A stretch of 64,000 bases of DNA from Xestospongia muta (taxonomy: Eukaryota > Porifera > Demospongiae > Haplosclerida > Petrosiidae). Made by a program: the position numbers and the translations under genes. The stretch is from positions 129,001 to 193,000 of the forward strand of contig OY848926.1 in the NCBI GenBank assembly GCA_963693285.1, in the 5' to 3' direction. This document shows positions 38,801 to 64,000 of this stretch, one piece after another; position 1 is the stretch's first letter; each line of letters begins with the position of its first letter. The notes under the pieces were generated by a model that was not told the origin of the DNA, searched no databases, and was given only the letters and a program-made list of their open reading frames with translations.

Positions 38801-41800
38801 TGTGTCTGTGGGTTCTTAGTGAAAGCAGCCACACCTCGTACAGACCCAGTCAAGACTTGAAGAGCGTTTGCAGTATCTCTAGCAGCTATACCAGTATAAT
38901 TCTCATTGCCTTGGTTAGCAGCTGTAAGAAGTTGAGCCATTGAGGATCCCACTGTTTTACTGGTAGCACCAAGTTCAAGGGAACAGCTCTCAACAGTCTG
39001 GCCTGGTAATGGTAGCAGCTGACCTTGAGCAGCCTCTTTTTTGACTTCAACTAATTCTTGAGCTAAGCTTCTGATGACGTCCATAGCACTGTCTATTTCG
39101 AGACTACCACAAACTTCTTGAGCCTAAAAAGTAACGATAATATTTTTTTCTTTCTCTCTCTTTTACCTTAGAAGAAGCAGCCCTCAGTTCTGCCAAGGCA
39201 GCAGCAGTAGCTTTTGCAAAATTACCTAACTGAAGAGCAGACGCTTGATCTCCAACTGTAGGTACAGCAGCTTTAGCAGCAGCCACCATTTTGACAGCAG
39301 GCTAACAATAATGACATAACCAAGTTATATCAATATCAAAATATTGAACTTACAGGAACCATAGCTTGAGATGAATTGATAAGTCCTAACTGAGCTGAGG
39401 GAGAATCTTGAGACTCAATAGAAGTACGAACAGCTTGAACTAAGTTAGAAATTTGTTCAGCTACTGATTTACAATGATTCATCAGTTGAGATTGACTAGC
39501 ATCATTTCTAACAAGAGAGAAAAATAAAAGATATCACATAATAAATAAACTTACCTGTTTGATGCAGCAGCTCCTTGTGCAGCAGCAATCAATTGAGTAG
39601 AGACAGCACAAGCTTGTTTAGCAGCCATTTCTAGTTTTTTGATAGCTTTCTTTTTCAGAGCAGCAGAGGCAGCTGCATTAGTAACAGCACGAAGATGTTC
39701 AGCAGCAAGTCTCAAATCTTCCTGTGCTTGCTCATCCTAAATTAAAAGAGAAAGTCTTTATAACAAATTAAAGAAATTACATACATTAGGATTTTTAGCA
39801 GCTATTTTGGCTGCTTCAACCATCTTTGATGTAGCATCTGCAAGAGCTTTAGCAGCATCTAGTAGCCTATGACGAGCATCAGAGTCAGGTTCGTCTTGAG
39901 CTTCACGTTTGATAGCATTAACAAGACTTGATGTGGCCTCAGCTAACAACTTAGCTTGTCTAACCATCTCTTGTGGATCTCCCATACAACTAAATGGAGT
40001 ATTACTAATACACTGTAACTTATTATTAAGGTATATGTACCGAAACAACATGTCAGTAGCAGCCAAAATAGCAGCACAAGCCTCATCATATTGATTAACA
40101 TTATCCATTTCAACACCTTGTTTAATTTGTTCAATTAAAGAATTCAAAGCTTGAGTCACAGCTGTAGCAGCTGCTCCAAGGTCCCTTAATGCATCATCAT
40201 CTCCACAAGCAGCTTGAGCTGCAATGACAATTTTCTCCACAGCAGCAGCAACAAGTTTACAAGCTTCTATAAGTTGCTCTTGACAAAGATGACTGTCTAT
40301 TGTTGGTGCTAGCACTTTAGTGCATGCTATCAGTGACTGTGTAGCTAAGGCAGTCTATAGTGGGAATGGTAAGTTACCATGGTTACTGATAGTTAATCAA
40401 ACCTGTTTAGCGGCAACAATAACTTGATTTTGTAATGCAGGATCATCACATTTAGCGGCAACATTACGAGCATTTGTCACAAGAGCTGCAGTAGCAGATG
40501 CTACAGCTTTTGCCATAGAAACCAAAGCCTCTTGAGTCTTAATATCCACGTCAGCACCCTCGGCAAGTAACAGTAGTTGTCCACCAGTAGTACCCATTTC
40601 ACCAGCAGCTGTTAGCAAATCTTGACGGTTCTAAATGAGATAATAATTTAAACATAACTCCTCTAATTAAAATTGCTAATGAGATAATTATAATGTATAT
40701 TATCACCTCAAGGAATGTGCACAACTGACCTGAAGATTTTCAGGATGAGCTGAATTTAAGAGATTTGCAGTAGCAGCTGCAAGCGCACGAGCAGCATCAA
40801 GAAGATTACCTCCGTCAGTCTCAGATGGATTTAAAGCAGCTAACATTCTTACTGCTTTAGCTAGTTCACTGAGGTTAGTAGAACTATATGATAGAGACAG
40901 AGGAGAGAGGATAATATACCTGAACAATGTCCAAGTACAACTTACATTGTTGTGACGGCTGATCCTACTGCAGTATAATTTATTTCCTCAGGTTCAACAC
41001 TAGTCTGAGTGATCACAGATGCTGCAGATGCCAACATGGCTGCCAGAGCAGCGCTAACATTTTGTCGAGAAACATCTAATGTTTTCTGTCGCCATTTCAT
41101 GGACACCTACATTTACATAGAGAGAGAGCATTATATTACAATTGACTTACTCTATCAGAATTCATTTGAGGAACTTCTAAAGGAATTGACAGCTCTTGTG
41201 TGATAGCTTCTACTGTCTCCAAACCTCGATGACACACTGTTGCAACATTCTGTTGAGCTAACATCACTTGAGGATTCTGAGCCATCTAAAAAACATAAAA
41301 TTAAATAGCAGCATATCAATTAAGAAGTTGCTCCTAACTATAGAAGAGTGCCCCTTTCATTAACTCTTTATATATGAACTTAATTATTGCAGACATGTCC
41401 ATTAACACTAAATTTCCTTAATTAGTTCAGTGCCCCTTTCATTAAAGTACATTAATGACTTACAGAAGGTGGTAGATGTTTGATACCTCCACTTCCAACT
41501 TCCATTGCATGTTGGGCATGTGTTCCACTCATTTCAATACCTGGACCACCCTCTTGAGCATAGCCCAGTGTACCAGGCTGAACTAGGGACTCAACACCTC
41601 CATGTTTAACAGTACTCGGATGATACGTGATCATTGTAGCTCTGTAATAGATATATAGTAAGGTAAATGGATAAATGAAAAGAAATGGACAGATGTAAAA
41701 ATAAATGACAGATGCAAAGATAAATGGACAGGTGTGAAGATAAATGGACAGACATAAAGACAAATGGACAGATGTAAAGATAAATGGACAGATGTATAGA

Positions 41801-44335
41801 TAAATGGACAGATGTAAAGATAAATGGACAGATGTAAAGATAAATGGACAGATGTATAGATAAATGGACAGATGTATAGATAAATGGACAGATGTAAAGA
41901 TAAATGGACAGATGTATAGATAAACGGATTGATACACATAAAATAGGCAGTGTCAACAATCACCAGATGGTCGAAGAAAACAGATAAATTTACATTTAAA
42001 ACTAAAAACAACAACAAGTGTATCAAATAATTAGCATACTTTTTGGGATCAACATCAGTTTCAACAATAACAGGAGTATCGTCATCTTCAGGGACATCAG
42101 GATGAATAGGTTTTTTCTTCTGCATAATAATATCAATATACATAGCAATAAGTTGAGAGATAGCTTCTCCTTCTGTTGTCTGAACTGAATAAAAAGACTC
42201 GGAATAGTCACCAAAATCCTATATTATAAAAATAAATTATTGTGACAATGGATTACACTAACTTACTAATGTAAATGAATTAGGCGATGCTGCCCAACGG
42301 CGTACAGTTGTAAGAGGCCATGCTTTCAATACTTCTTTTGTGTTTTCATCCACTCGAAGGACAGATTCTCGTGTAATACCAAGTAGGCGTGGCACCAAAC
42401 GATTACGCCCACGCATCTTTTCCTAATGAAATAATGTTATATTTTTGTATCAAAGGTGGTGGACGTAGTACCTTTACAAGGAAAAAGGTCACTCCATATG
42501 TCTTCAGTGAGCGACACAAAGTAATGTAGCGATATTTTGCATTGATCTCTGTCATATTATGGAGTTTACGATGCTCCTATATCAATCAATAAGGACATAT
42601 CAACATTCCCCTGTCATTAGTACACTAATTAAGTAGTAAAATACCTTGAAAATTTCTTTTTCAATTCCTTTGAATCTTAAATATTCTTTTGGTAAAAACT
42701 CACCCAAACTAGTTTACCAAATAATTAAAATAACAACTTTCAAGATAACTCACCTGAGGAAGCCAGTCTTGTGCTTAGCTTCATTATTGTTACCATATTG
42801 AACTTGACATTGGTAAGCAGCAAAGAGAACAGCTTCATCTTTAGTACATGGATGTGTCCCATTAACAATACTATCACGAGACTAAAGAGAAAGATAGTTA
42901 CTAATATCAGTCAGAGAGATAAAACTGTACCTGGACATAAAGAAGATTGACTTGGACAGGATCATTGACGTCAACATTATCGTCTGTGAAAAATAATCTC
43001 TTTCGTAGGATCAACACCTCCGTCTCATCAATTCCTTGTTCTCGTAACGATTTATCTCTGTTAACCCAATTTACTGAAGAAATAAACCGAGTTGTTATAA
43101 TGCCCAAATATGGTCATCTTTAATTACATATATTACATAGTTGTGGCTAATAAACTCACTATACACAATAAACCACAATTTTAAACAGAGAGTAACATTA
43201 GTACAATTAAAGTGAGGTAATGTGTCTTACATTCATCATCAGTATGATGACGTCGTTTCAACTTGTCCATTTCCTTCTGATTACGAGCATGATGTTGTTG
43301 CTAAAAATAGATACAGAGATAACGTTACTATAAATAAACATAGCATGATGTCACTTACACGTCGGAGAGTCATCTCAGCTGTTTCACTCTCAGTGCATAA
43401 GAAAAACTCCTCTGGATTTGTGATACCAATTCTATCACAAACAGTCTTTGTAATTTCAGCCACAGTAGCACTGTCATCAACCTATGTATCAATATATATT
43501 AAAATATACACAAGTATAGCTCTAAATATACCAATATTGTCTTGATACTACCATCCAATGTTTTAATTCGAAGAGGACGGGTTTTCTTTCGATACTCAAG
43601 CACATCCTATCACAATGGAGACAATGACATAGCAGATAAGCTAATTGTCTTACTCCACTCTTCAAATGATAATATTCTAATGTTCTTCCTTGTTCTAGCC
43701 ATCTTCCTTTAGCTGGGTCTTCATCAGGGCTGAATAGCCCATATTCATTGGCTAGTATAAATAGTAAAATCAACAAAATTCCTACATAAATTCCTTTCCC
43801 TACCAACAGTACACACCCATTACTAATTAAGAGTTAACCCTTTATGTACCATACATATAAGGAGGACTTAATAGTCTCCACCCACCAATTATTACTAAAC
43901 AACTAAGTCATGTTAAGGAAGGTCATGCTTGTTTGTAAACATAACAACATTAAATGTATAAACAAAAGGCAATGTCGTAACTAGGGCCATAATAGGTTAT
44001 AATCACATATTATATTGGTCTTTACAATGATAACAAATGAAAATAAAGGAAGTAGATTATACAATATTAACCTCATGTTATAACATATTTTCAAACAAGG
44101 ACTCCATTATTAGTAATAAAAACAAGTACAATTTTAAGTTATCTTACGTTGTCCTTGAGCAGCATCTGGTACTCGATCTCGAATCAGTCTACACACATCA
44201 TAGACAATCATAGATTCCTCAAACTAGTTATAGAAACAAGTTTAACAAGTAAGTTAATATTTGTTGTTTCCTTACCTGCATTGTTTTAACATTGTTGCTC
44301 TTGACAATGTGAATTTTCAGTGAGATTGCAGACAT
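32899..44335 (-). CDS. TLN: Talin
   Basis: Links integrin tails to actin at adhesions (family knowledge). About 40 exons. ATG at 44335 (MSAISLKIHIVKSNNVKTMQ, F0). The FERM head continues with F1 (RPLRIKTLDGSIKTILVDDS, about 43535-43590), F2 (VNLLYVQSRDSIVNGTHPC, about 42860-42945; GFLSLGEFLPKEYLRFKG) and the F3/PTB lobe (RRWAASPNSFTLDFGDYSES, about 42210-42300; QTTEGEAISQLIAMYIDII). The long rod (about 33000-41600) is made of Ala-rich helical bundles such as NAKAVAAATANL-type helices. The C-terminal I/LWEQ actin-binding module (about 33660-34520) and dimerisation helix end at LHAQLADIRKQK, TAA at 32899-32901. The C-terminus is shorter than in vertebrate talin. The head and rod order leave no realistic alternative; Hip1R/Sla2 share only the I/LWEQ module. 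Two introns carry minisatellites. Confidence 0.96.
33100..33620. repeat. Minisatellite in a talin intron
   Basis: Imperfect tandem units of variable length with shared pieces GGTATAGGAATGAGTCC, ACTCATTAGATACCAA and CATTGGACACCCTGG. About eight to ten copies in the intron between the last two rod exons. Confidence 0.85.
34571..34655. repeat. GT- and purine-rich simple repeat in a talin intron
   Basis: A short (GT)n run followed by a GA/GGGA-rich tract. Confidence 0.85.
41660..41935. repeat. 20-bp minisatellite in a talin intron
   Basis: About 13-14 tandem copies of ATAAATGGACAGATGTAAAG, with variants at the last bases (ATAG, GAAG). The opposite strand reads open for long stretches, but the host intron is flanked by well-conserved talin head exons, so this is non-coding. 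Confidence 0.92.
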
Positions 44336-44802
44336 GGTGAGTCCTTGTCTTCAAGTAACTCACAGTGTCCCAATCAAGAAACGTGTTCTATCAAAAAACT
44401 GCTTGAAAATTCTCTCTGTTCAAGGAAAGAGGTTAGTCTCACTTCTCCCTTTTCAGTAAACAGCACTTTCTGCGCATGCGCATTGGGTGTGACCGTGTGG
44501 TAATCATACCGATTATTAATTAAAAATAATTATAACAATAATTATTGCTATTGTCTCGATTAAAACAATATTTAACATTCTTTTTTATTTTTTGTCTTTC
44601 CTAATTACAAAATTATTAATACAACATGCGAAAACTTTAATATAGCGCGAAAATCTTTATTACTAGGCCCTAGAAAATGCAGGAAGACATTTATTTTTAA
44701 TTAATCACATAAATAAACTTCCACGTGGATAATTATGTATATGAATGTAATCTTAAGCCCCTCTCGACCTATTCTCCGATAACGTCTAAAGAGAAATAAT
44801 TT
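44336..44802. promoter_or_regulatory. Divergent promoter region of talin and desaturase 1
   Basis: 467 bp between the talin ATG (minus) and the desaturase ATG (plus). No ORF supported. TTCTGCGCATGCGCATTG at about 44469-44486 contains the palindrome TGCGCATGCGCA, identical to the NRF1 consensus core GCGCATGCGC, and is the best candidate regulatory site. Confidence 0.5.
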
Positions 44803-45798
44803 ATGGCGTCTGAAAACTTAAACAAGCCGTCTAGTAACACAGGCGGTGAGCTGAGTCCCAAGTTACTCAAACTTATTGAGAAAAACAAAGAACCTGGTCC
44901 CTTTGGTCTTCTCACTCAAGTTGTGTGGATCAGTGTGCTCCGAATATCTATAGCACACTTGCTTGGTTTTTGTGGTATGTTTCTGGCTCCGTTTACAAGC
45001 TGGCCCACGTGGATCTTTCTCAGCATTTACAGCATTATTAGTGCATTTGGTGTTACAGCTGGTGCCCATCGTCTCTGGGCTCACAAGTCCTACAAAGCTC
45101 GATTGCCATTTAAAATTATGATCATGTTATTTAATTGTATCTCCTTCCAGAATGATATATTGGAGTGGTGTAGAGATCATCGTCTTCATCACAAGTATTC
45201 TGAAACTAATGCTGATCCACACAATGCCAAGAGAGGCTTCTTTTTTGCTCACATGGGATGGCTCATGATGCGAAAACATCCAGATGTTTTAATCAAAGGA
45301 GCTAAAATAGACATGTCTGATTTACATCAAGATCCAATAGTTATGTTTCAACACAAGTACTATTTTGTGTTGGTCTTCATTTTAAGTATCTTCATACCAA
45401 CATTTATTCCTTGGTATTTCTGGAATGAACCAATGTACATCTCGTTTCTAACATGTGGAGCATTCAGGTATATTTTCTCGCTCCATGTGACGTGGTTAGT
45501 GAACAGTGCTGCTCACTTGTGGGGAAAGAAACCGTATGATCAAAGAATTAATCCAGCTGAAAATTTGTTAGTAAGTCTGCTAGCAATAGGTGAAGGTTTC
45601 CATAATTATCATCACACATTTCCGTTTGACTATGCCACTAGTGAATGGGGACCGACTCTTAATATAACTACTTGTATTATTGATTTTTTTGGTTTTCTTG
45701 GACTAGTTTATGATAGAAAGCAAGTGTCTTCTGATTCTATTGATAAAGTACGAAAACGAATTGGAAATTTATCAATACAACAAGAAGCTTCCGATTAA
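44803..45798 (+). CDS. SCD: Stearoyl-CoA (delta-9) fatty acid desaturase, copy 1
   Basis: Single-exon gene of 331 aa. Introduces the delta-9 double bond into acyl-CoA in the ER using cytochrome b5 electrons (family knowledge). The three His boxes are HRLWAH (about residues 88-93), HRLHH (about 125-129) and HNYHH (about 267-271). NSAAHLWG carries the extra Asn and His ligands of the di-iron site, so the active site looks complete. Four hydrophobic segments surround them. Slightly shorter than mammalian SCD (about 359 aa) because of a short N-terminus. Being intronless among multi-exon neighbours suggests a retroposed origin for the pair (inference). The 3' UTR contains a long inverted repeat (45967-46077) and AATAAA at 46101-46106. 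Downstream comes a sphingolipid phosphatase gene, then the second desaturase. Confidence 0.95.
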   Translation: MASENLNKPSSNTGGELSPKLLKLIEKNKEPGPFGLLTQVVWISVLRISIAHLLGFCGMFLAPFTSWPTWIFLSIYSIISAFGVTAGAHRLWAHKSYKARLPFKIMIMLFNCISFQNDILEWCRDHRLHHKYSETNADPHNAKRGFFFAHMGWLMMRKHPDVLIKGAKIDMSDLHQDPIVMFQHKYYFVLVFILSIFIPTFIPWYFWNEPMYISFLTCGAFRYIFSLHVTWLVNSAAHLWGKKPYDQRINPAENLLVSLLAIGEGFHNYHHTFPFDYATSEWGPTLNITTCIIDFFGFLGLVYDRKQVSSDSIDKVRKRIGNLSIQQEASD

Positions 45799-45966
45799 GG
45801 AGTCCTTCTGTAGAACATGTTAGATGTTGTAGTTAAACTTGCGGACAGTATTCTTATGTGTACATTGTGTGGTATTTTATTAGTTATATCTTATACTATA
45901 AACCAAACTGTCATTCAATTTATAGAAGGCCTAAACTAAACATTAGCCCTGCGACCTTTGAGCATG

Positions 45967-46077
45967 GTCTAGTGGGACGGTCCGAACTTGTGCCACATAA
46001 TTTAATACATATTGTTTGGGGTTTAGGGGGCAGGGATCAGTATTAAAATATGCTGATCCTAGACTGTCCCACTGGAC
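45967..46077 (+). repeat. Inverted repeat in the 3' UTR of desaturase 1
   Basis: GTCTAGTGGGACGGTC (45967-45982) pairs with GACTGTCCCACTGGAC (46062-46077), 14 of 16 positions. A second inner stem, GGATCAG (46034-46040) with CTGATCC (46053-46059), sits in the loop. The whole lies before the AATAAA at 46101, so it should be present in the mRNA. Confidence 0.75.
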
Positions 46078-46117
46078 TTCTGTATTAAATGAAGACCTTC
46101 AATAAACTGATGTGTCT

Positions 46118-46131
46118 GTAACCACGGTAAC
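46118..46131. promoter_or_regulatory. X-box-like motif
   Basis: GTAACCACGGTAAC matches GTNRCC-N2-RGYAAC exactly. It lies between two convergent 3' ends, so it has no clear target promoter. Confidence 0.3.
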
Positions 46132-46253
46132 ATAATATATTGTTAGAATTAAAGTCTACAAAAGGACAACTCATTTATTGTCAACAGCATTAAGACATTA
46201 CAATAGAACAATACTGTAACAAAAAGTAACAACACGTGACAGACATCTTGTAT

Positions 46254-47490
46254 CTATAGGTTAAACCAAGTGAACATCAATGGTATAACAAAGGTTAGCG
46301 ATATTCCCAAGAGAACATAAGCAACTGCTTTAACAGGAGCGTATATATTAATAGGAACAGCAACACTGCCCTGAGTTGAATCAGGCTAAAAAATAGATAA
46401 AAATCTTAATATTTTGTAATAATGGACTTACTTCATCAAGCACTATGAACTTCTTTGAGAAGTGAACAACTTCAGAAGTTACTTGTGACTGTCGTTTTTG
46501 ATAAACACAAGGTATTCCTAGTAATGACAATGTACTCCTTATAAGAATACTCACGACCTTTGTAAAAAGAACTTTGAAAACTAGTAATAGGACTAATCCA
46601 ATCATATATCGTAGCAGGCATTGAAAAAATTTCTGTGTAGGAAATAACTTGAAAGAGTGCATCTCAAGGAGAGCTTCTACATTCACACCAAACAAGTGAC
46701 TTGTATAATAACCAAGACACACACCTACGGCAACAGATACCATACTAATAGTTTCAATAAATATAATTGTAGTAGGTTGAGGATCTGGATGTAACATTAA
46801 TACTAATACATAAGGAACCATTAAAAAGCCAATAAATTGTTCACATTGCATACAAGAAGCAATCCAGTTGTCAACTCGCAGCCATGCCACTAAAACAAAA
46901 CAACCAATAACTCCGCCCACAAGAATATCTGCAGGGCTATGAACACCCAAATACAATCGCGAGAACATAATACTAAAAGACCATAGTGATATAGCAAAAA
47001 AAGCTATAGACAAGGCTATACTTGACCAATCAAAATGGATATAAATATATAACCACATATACCAGGGCACAGTAACATTAAGTATAGCGTGATGACTTGG
47101 CAATGCCCAATCATTACACTTTTCAATAGGATAAATCGGAGGTGAAGGTGGGCGTGGCAAACAGAGAGCATTTTTTAAGAAACCACTGCAACAAAAACCA
47201 ATAGCCATTAAAATAGATAACAGCCGACCCATTGAACTATCACATATCCAGAGGATAAATGGTACCAGTAAAGTATAAAAATCTTCTTCACCAAGAAAGG
47301 ACACCATCATCATGAGTTTATTAAGTAATGATGTACGACATTGCTGGATCTTTATCAGGACAGGTGTACCACGAAGTATTGAAAACATCAGAACGTCTCT
47401 GAGCCATTTGCCAACAGGTCCAAGTCTATAAACTGGAGGATATACCTGCAACAGGGGTGAAGACATTTTTATTAAAGAGGGTGTGGCCAT
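46254..47490 (-). CDS. SGPP: Sphingosine-1-phosphate phosphatase-like PAP2 membrane phosphatase
   Basis: Two exons (46432-47490, 46254-46385) give about 396 aa. Multi-pass ER membrane enzyme that dephosphorylates long-chain base phosphates (family knowledge). The PAP2 signature is complete: KNALCLPRPPSPP (motif 1), PSHHAILN (motif 2 with the His) and SRLYLGVHSPADILVGG (motif 3 with the catalytic His and Asp). FLGEEDFYTLLVPFILW upstream is typical of S1P phosphatases and yeast LCB3. About eight hydrophobic segments are visible. I chose ATG 47490 (MATPSLIKMSSPLLQVY); the frame extends a little upstream but without an ATG. The last exon encodes one more membrane helix and ends FTWFNL with TAG at 46254. 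It lies on the opposite strand between two desaturase copies, so the desaturase duplication spans or was split by this gene. Confidence 0.85.
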
Positions 47491-47724
47491 ATGGCCATTC
47501 ACATGTACGCCTCATGTAATGATGGAAGTGAAGATGAATATAATTATTATAAGCATGGGTGACCTTTATGGCTCACCTGACTTGCACATTACACAAACCA
47601 TCTGATCATACCAGTCACATTTTCAACTTAACCTTCTACGTTAGTGGTAAAATATAGAGGTCATTGAGATCAGATCAGTATTTTCTGTGAAGCTAAGAAT
47701 CAACCAACAATATTTAGAGGCTCC

Positions 47725-48705
47725 ATGGAAAAACCTAAACAGTCTAGCAATGAAGAAGAGGATTTATCTGATTTAAGTCCTAAATTGAAGAAACTTATTG
47801 AGAAAAATAAGGAACCAGGACCATTTGGTTTGATGACACAAGTGGTATGGTTTAATGTTTTTACAATTTCCTTTATTCATTTTATTGGCGTTTGGGGTAT
47901 GTGCCTTGCCCCATTTGCAAGTTGGTCTACATGGATTTTCTTTTGTTTTTACTATCTTATCAGTGGATTAGGTGTTACAGCTGGTGCCCATCGTCTCTGG
48001 GCTCACAAGTCCTACAAAGCTCGATTGCCATATCAAATTATGCTTATGTTATTCGATTGTATCGCCTTCCAGAATGATATATTGGAGTGGTGTAGAGATC
48101 ATCGTCTTCATCACAAGTACACTGAAACTAATGCTGATCCGCATAATGCCAAGAGAGGGTTCTTCTTTGCTCATATGGGATGGCTCATGATGCGAAAACA
48201 TCCAGATGTTTTAATTAAAGGAAGGAATTTAGACATGTCTGATTTACAGCGTGATCCAGTTGTTGTGTTTCAACGAAAGTACTACTTCTTGTTGGCTTTT
48301 ATCTGTAGTGTATTAATTCCAACATTTATTCCTTGGTATTTCTGGAATGAACCAATGTACATGTCTTTTCTAATATGTGGAGCATTTAGGTATCTCTGCA
48401 CTCTCCATGTGGCATGGTTAGTAAACAGTGCCGCTCACTTGTGGGGAAAAAAACCATATGATAAAAGAATTAATCCAGCCGAAAATTGGTTTGTAAGCCT
48501 CGCGGCAATAGGTGAAGGTTTCCACAATTATCATCACACGTTTCCGTTTGACTATGCCACTAGTGAATGGGGACCGACTTTTAATATAACTACTTGTATT
48601 ATTGATTTTTGTGGTCTTCTTGGACTAGTTTATGACAGAAAGCAAGTGTCTTCTGATTCTATTGATAAAGTACGAAAACGAATTGGAAATTTGTCAGTAC
48701 ATTAA
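47725..48705 (+). CDS. SCD: Stearoyl-CoA (delta-9) fatty acid desaturase, copy 2
   Basis: Intronless, 326 aa, paralogue of the gene at 44803. Same three His boxes (HRLWAH, HRLHH, HNYHH) and the NSAAHLWG ligand segment, so probably active. The N-terminal 60 residues and the second membrane region differ clearly, while stretches around the His boxes and the C-terminus (VYDRKQVSSDSIDKVRKRIG) are almost unchanged at nucleotide level. That is mosaic similarity of the kind left by gene conversion. It ends LSVH, five residues shorter than copy 1. No intron, no obvious 3' hairpin. Divergent from the S1P phosphatase-like gene, whose ATG is 234 bp upstream. Confidence 0.95.
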   Translation: MEKPKQSSNEEEDLSDLSPKLKKLIEKNKEPGPFGLMTQVVWFNVFTISFIHFIGVWGMCLAPFASWSTWIFFCFYYLISGLGVTAGAHRLWAHKSYKARLPYQIMLMLFDCIAFQNDILEWCRDHRLHHKYTETNADPHNAKRGFFFAHMGWLMMRKHPDVLIKGRNLDMSDLQRDPVVVFQRKYYFLLAFICSVLIPTFIPWYFWNEPMYMSFLICGAFRYLCTLHVAWLVNSAAHLWGKKPYDKRINPAENWFVSLAAIGEGFHNYHHTFPFDYATSEWGPTFNITTCIIDFCGLLGLVYDRKQVSSDSIDKVRKRIGNLSVH

Positions 48706-49540
48706 AGTTTTAATGAGATTGTTGACTATCAATAATGTATTTCCATGCTTATTTTTAAAAAGCTCCTTTTATTACATAACAATGTTATTTTAAGAGAAAG
48801 TGGAAGCAACTTGTGTTTGAATGATTTGCAGTGGTTGTTTGTTTCTATGGAAACATAATTATGTTTTATGAATAATTTATAATAAATATGAATTATTCAT
48901 ATAAAATCTAACTATGAATAAATTATATATGTGAATTATTCATATAGCATGCTCTAAATTATGTGTGTGTAAGGAAAGAGAAGTATGAACTATGTTGGTA
49001 AATAAAATGTATACAAAATAATTACAGTAATGAGACTTCAATCACTGAACATGAAACAAATCCCATAATACTGATATATGGACTTATAATATTGACTGTT
49101 TCTGCATGTAACCATTTAAAGTATTACTTTGTTCCTTGTTAGGTAACTGACTATAAGAAGTAATATAATAATGTCAATTGTGTTAATATAATAATGTTTA
49201 AATATCATAGCCTTAATTAAAATTTGATTAAATTAAAAAGTAGCTTCTAATAGATTTTTTGTCTTTGAGAACAAAACAACATCTTTGTCTAAAACCAAGA
49301 AGATGTACATATGCTCTTCGTACCAACCATTGCCTTTGATGTCGGCAATCAAAGCGAACACATTTGTCCGGCGATTGTTAAGCGCCGCAATGCGCTTATT
49401 TTAGTTTCTTTCTTCAGCGCACAAAGGATTTACAAATTTACTTTAGGAGCGCCGCAGCCGCACTTCCTAACAAAACCTCATTCAGCGAAAGTAAAACACA
49501 GTCTGCTGCATTTTGCAGCCTGTAAAGTCGAACGATCGCC
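48706..49540. other. Intergenic region upstream of the Calx-beta gene
   Basis: Very AT-rich from 48720 to 49260 with no ORF. Short AATTATTCATATA-type repeats occur at about 48890-48950. Composition becomes more GC-rich from about 49330 (GCGCCGC and GCGCCGCAGCCGC stretches), the likely promoter and 5' UTR of the next gene. Confidence 0.6.

Positions 49541-64000
<14,460 letters not shown>

Larger units (their letters stand above)
45799..46253. other. 3' region of desaturase 1 and of the convergent phosphatase gene
   Basis: No coding sequence. It holds the desaturase 3' UTR hairpin, a poly(A) signal (46101) and an X-box-like motif GTAACCACGGTAAC at 46118-46131. Confidence 0.65.

Noticed and set aside
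41452..42143. Minus-strand frames with repeated SIYLYICPF pattern
   Set aside because: They are translations of the 20-bp intronic minisatellite, which lies between conserved talin head exons.

Overview
The window is nuclear DNA of a compact, AT-rich, intron-dense metazoan genome. A demosponge, Amphimedon-like, is the best guess. Introns are mostly 40-100 bp with clean GT/AG ends. Neighbouring genes lie tens to hundreds of bases apart. The gene set is animal-specific: talin, CELF, CPEB, parkin, a PSTPIP-type F-BAR protein, ropporin and a receptor tyrosine phosphatase. The last 14 kb encode a giant secreted Calx-beta/VWA/vWD protein whose modules match those of sponge aggregation factors. The sponge assignment is an inference.

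Layout. 1-2.2 kb: receptor-type tyrosine phosphatase (-). 2.6-4.5 kb: CELF RNA-binding protein (-), head to head with ropporin-like ROPN1L (+, 4.7-5.6 kb). 5.6-8.4 kb: kexin/PC7-like proprotein convertase (-), head to head with NATD1 (+). 9.0-11.1 kb: parkin, then complex I subunit NDUFB3 (both +). 11.9-14.6 kb: CPEB1 (+). 15.3-17.3 kb: PSTPIP-like F-BAR/SH3 protein (-). 17.4-18.3 kb: an unrecognised membrane glycoprotein with sequon-rich tandem repeats (-). 19.7-20.5 kb: BLOC-1 pallidin-like subunit (+), ending 36 bp from the convergent METTL25-like gene (-, 20.5-22.2 kb).

22.7-28.8 kb: a 6-kb array of about 100 units of 55 bp. Each unit is a small hairpin, units occur in both orientations, and a second 51-bp tandem array is embedded in it. 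It fills the space between the divergent METTL25 and DDX42 genes, the only multi-kilobase gene-poor stretch in the window. 29.4-32.7 kb: DDX42 helicase (+). 32.9-44.3 kb: talin (-). 44.8-48.7 kb: two intronless stearoyl-CoA desaturase paralogues (+) flanking a sphingosine-1-phosphate phosphatase-like gene (-). 49.5 kb to the window end: the aggregation-factor-like gene (+, incomplete at 3'). It contains a 906-bp block present four times, a block of about 2.02 kb present twice, and one exon broken by frame-disrupting indels.

Most genes are unrelated housekeeping or cytoskeletal loci, as expected of a eukaryotic chromosome. The points of most interest are the aggregation-factor-like gene and its recent internal amplification, the hairpin array, the phosphatase with a substituted general acid, and an RFX-type X-box next to the sperm/ciliary ropporin start codon. 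Exon boundaries were read by eye from splice signals and homology to remembered families; no search was run.
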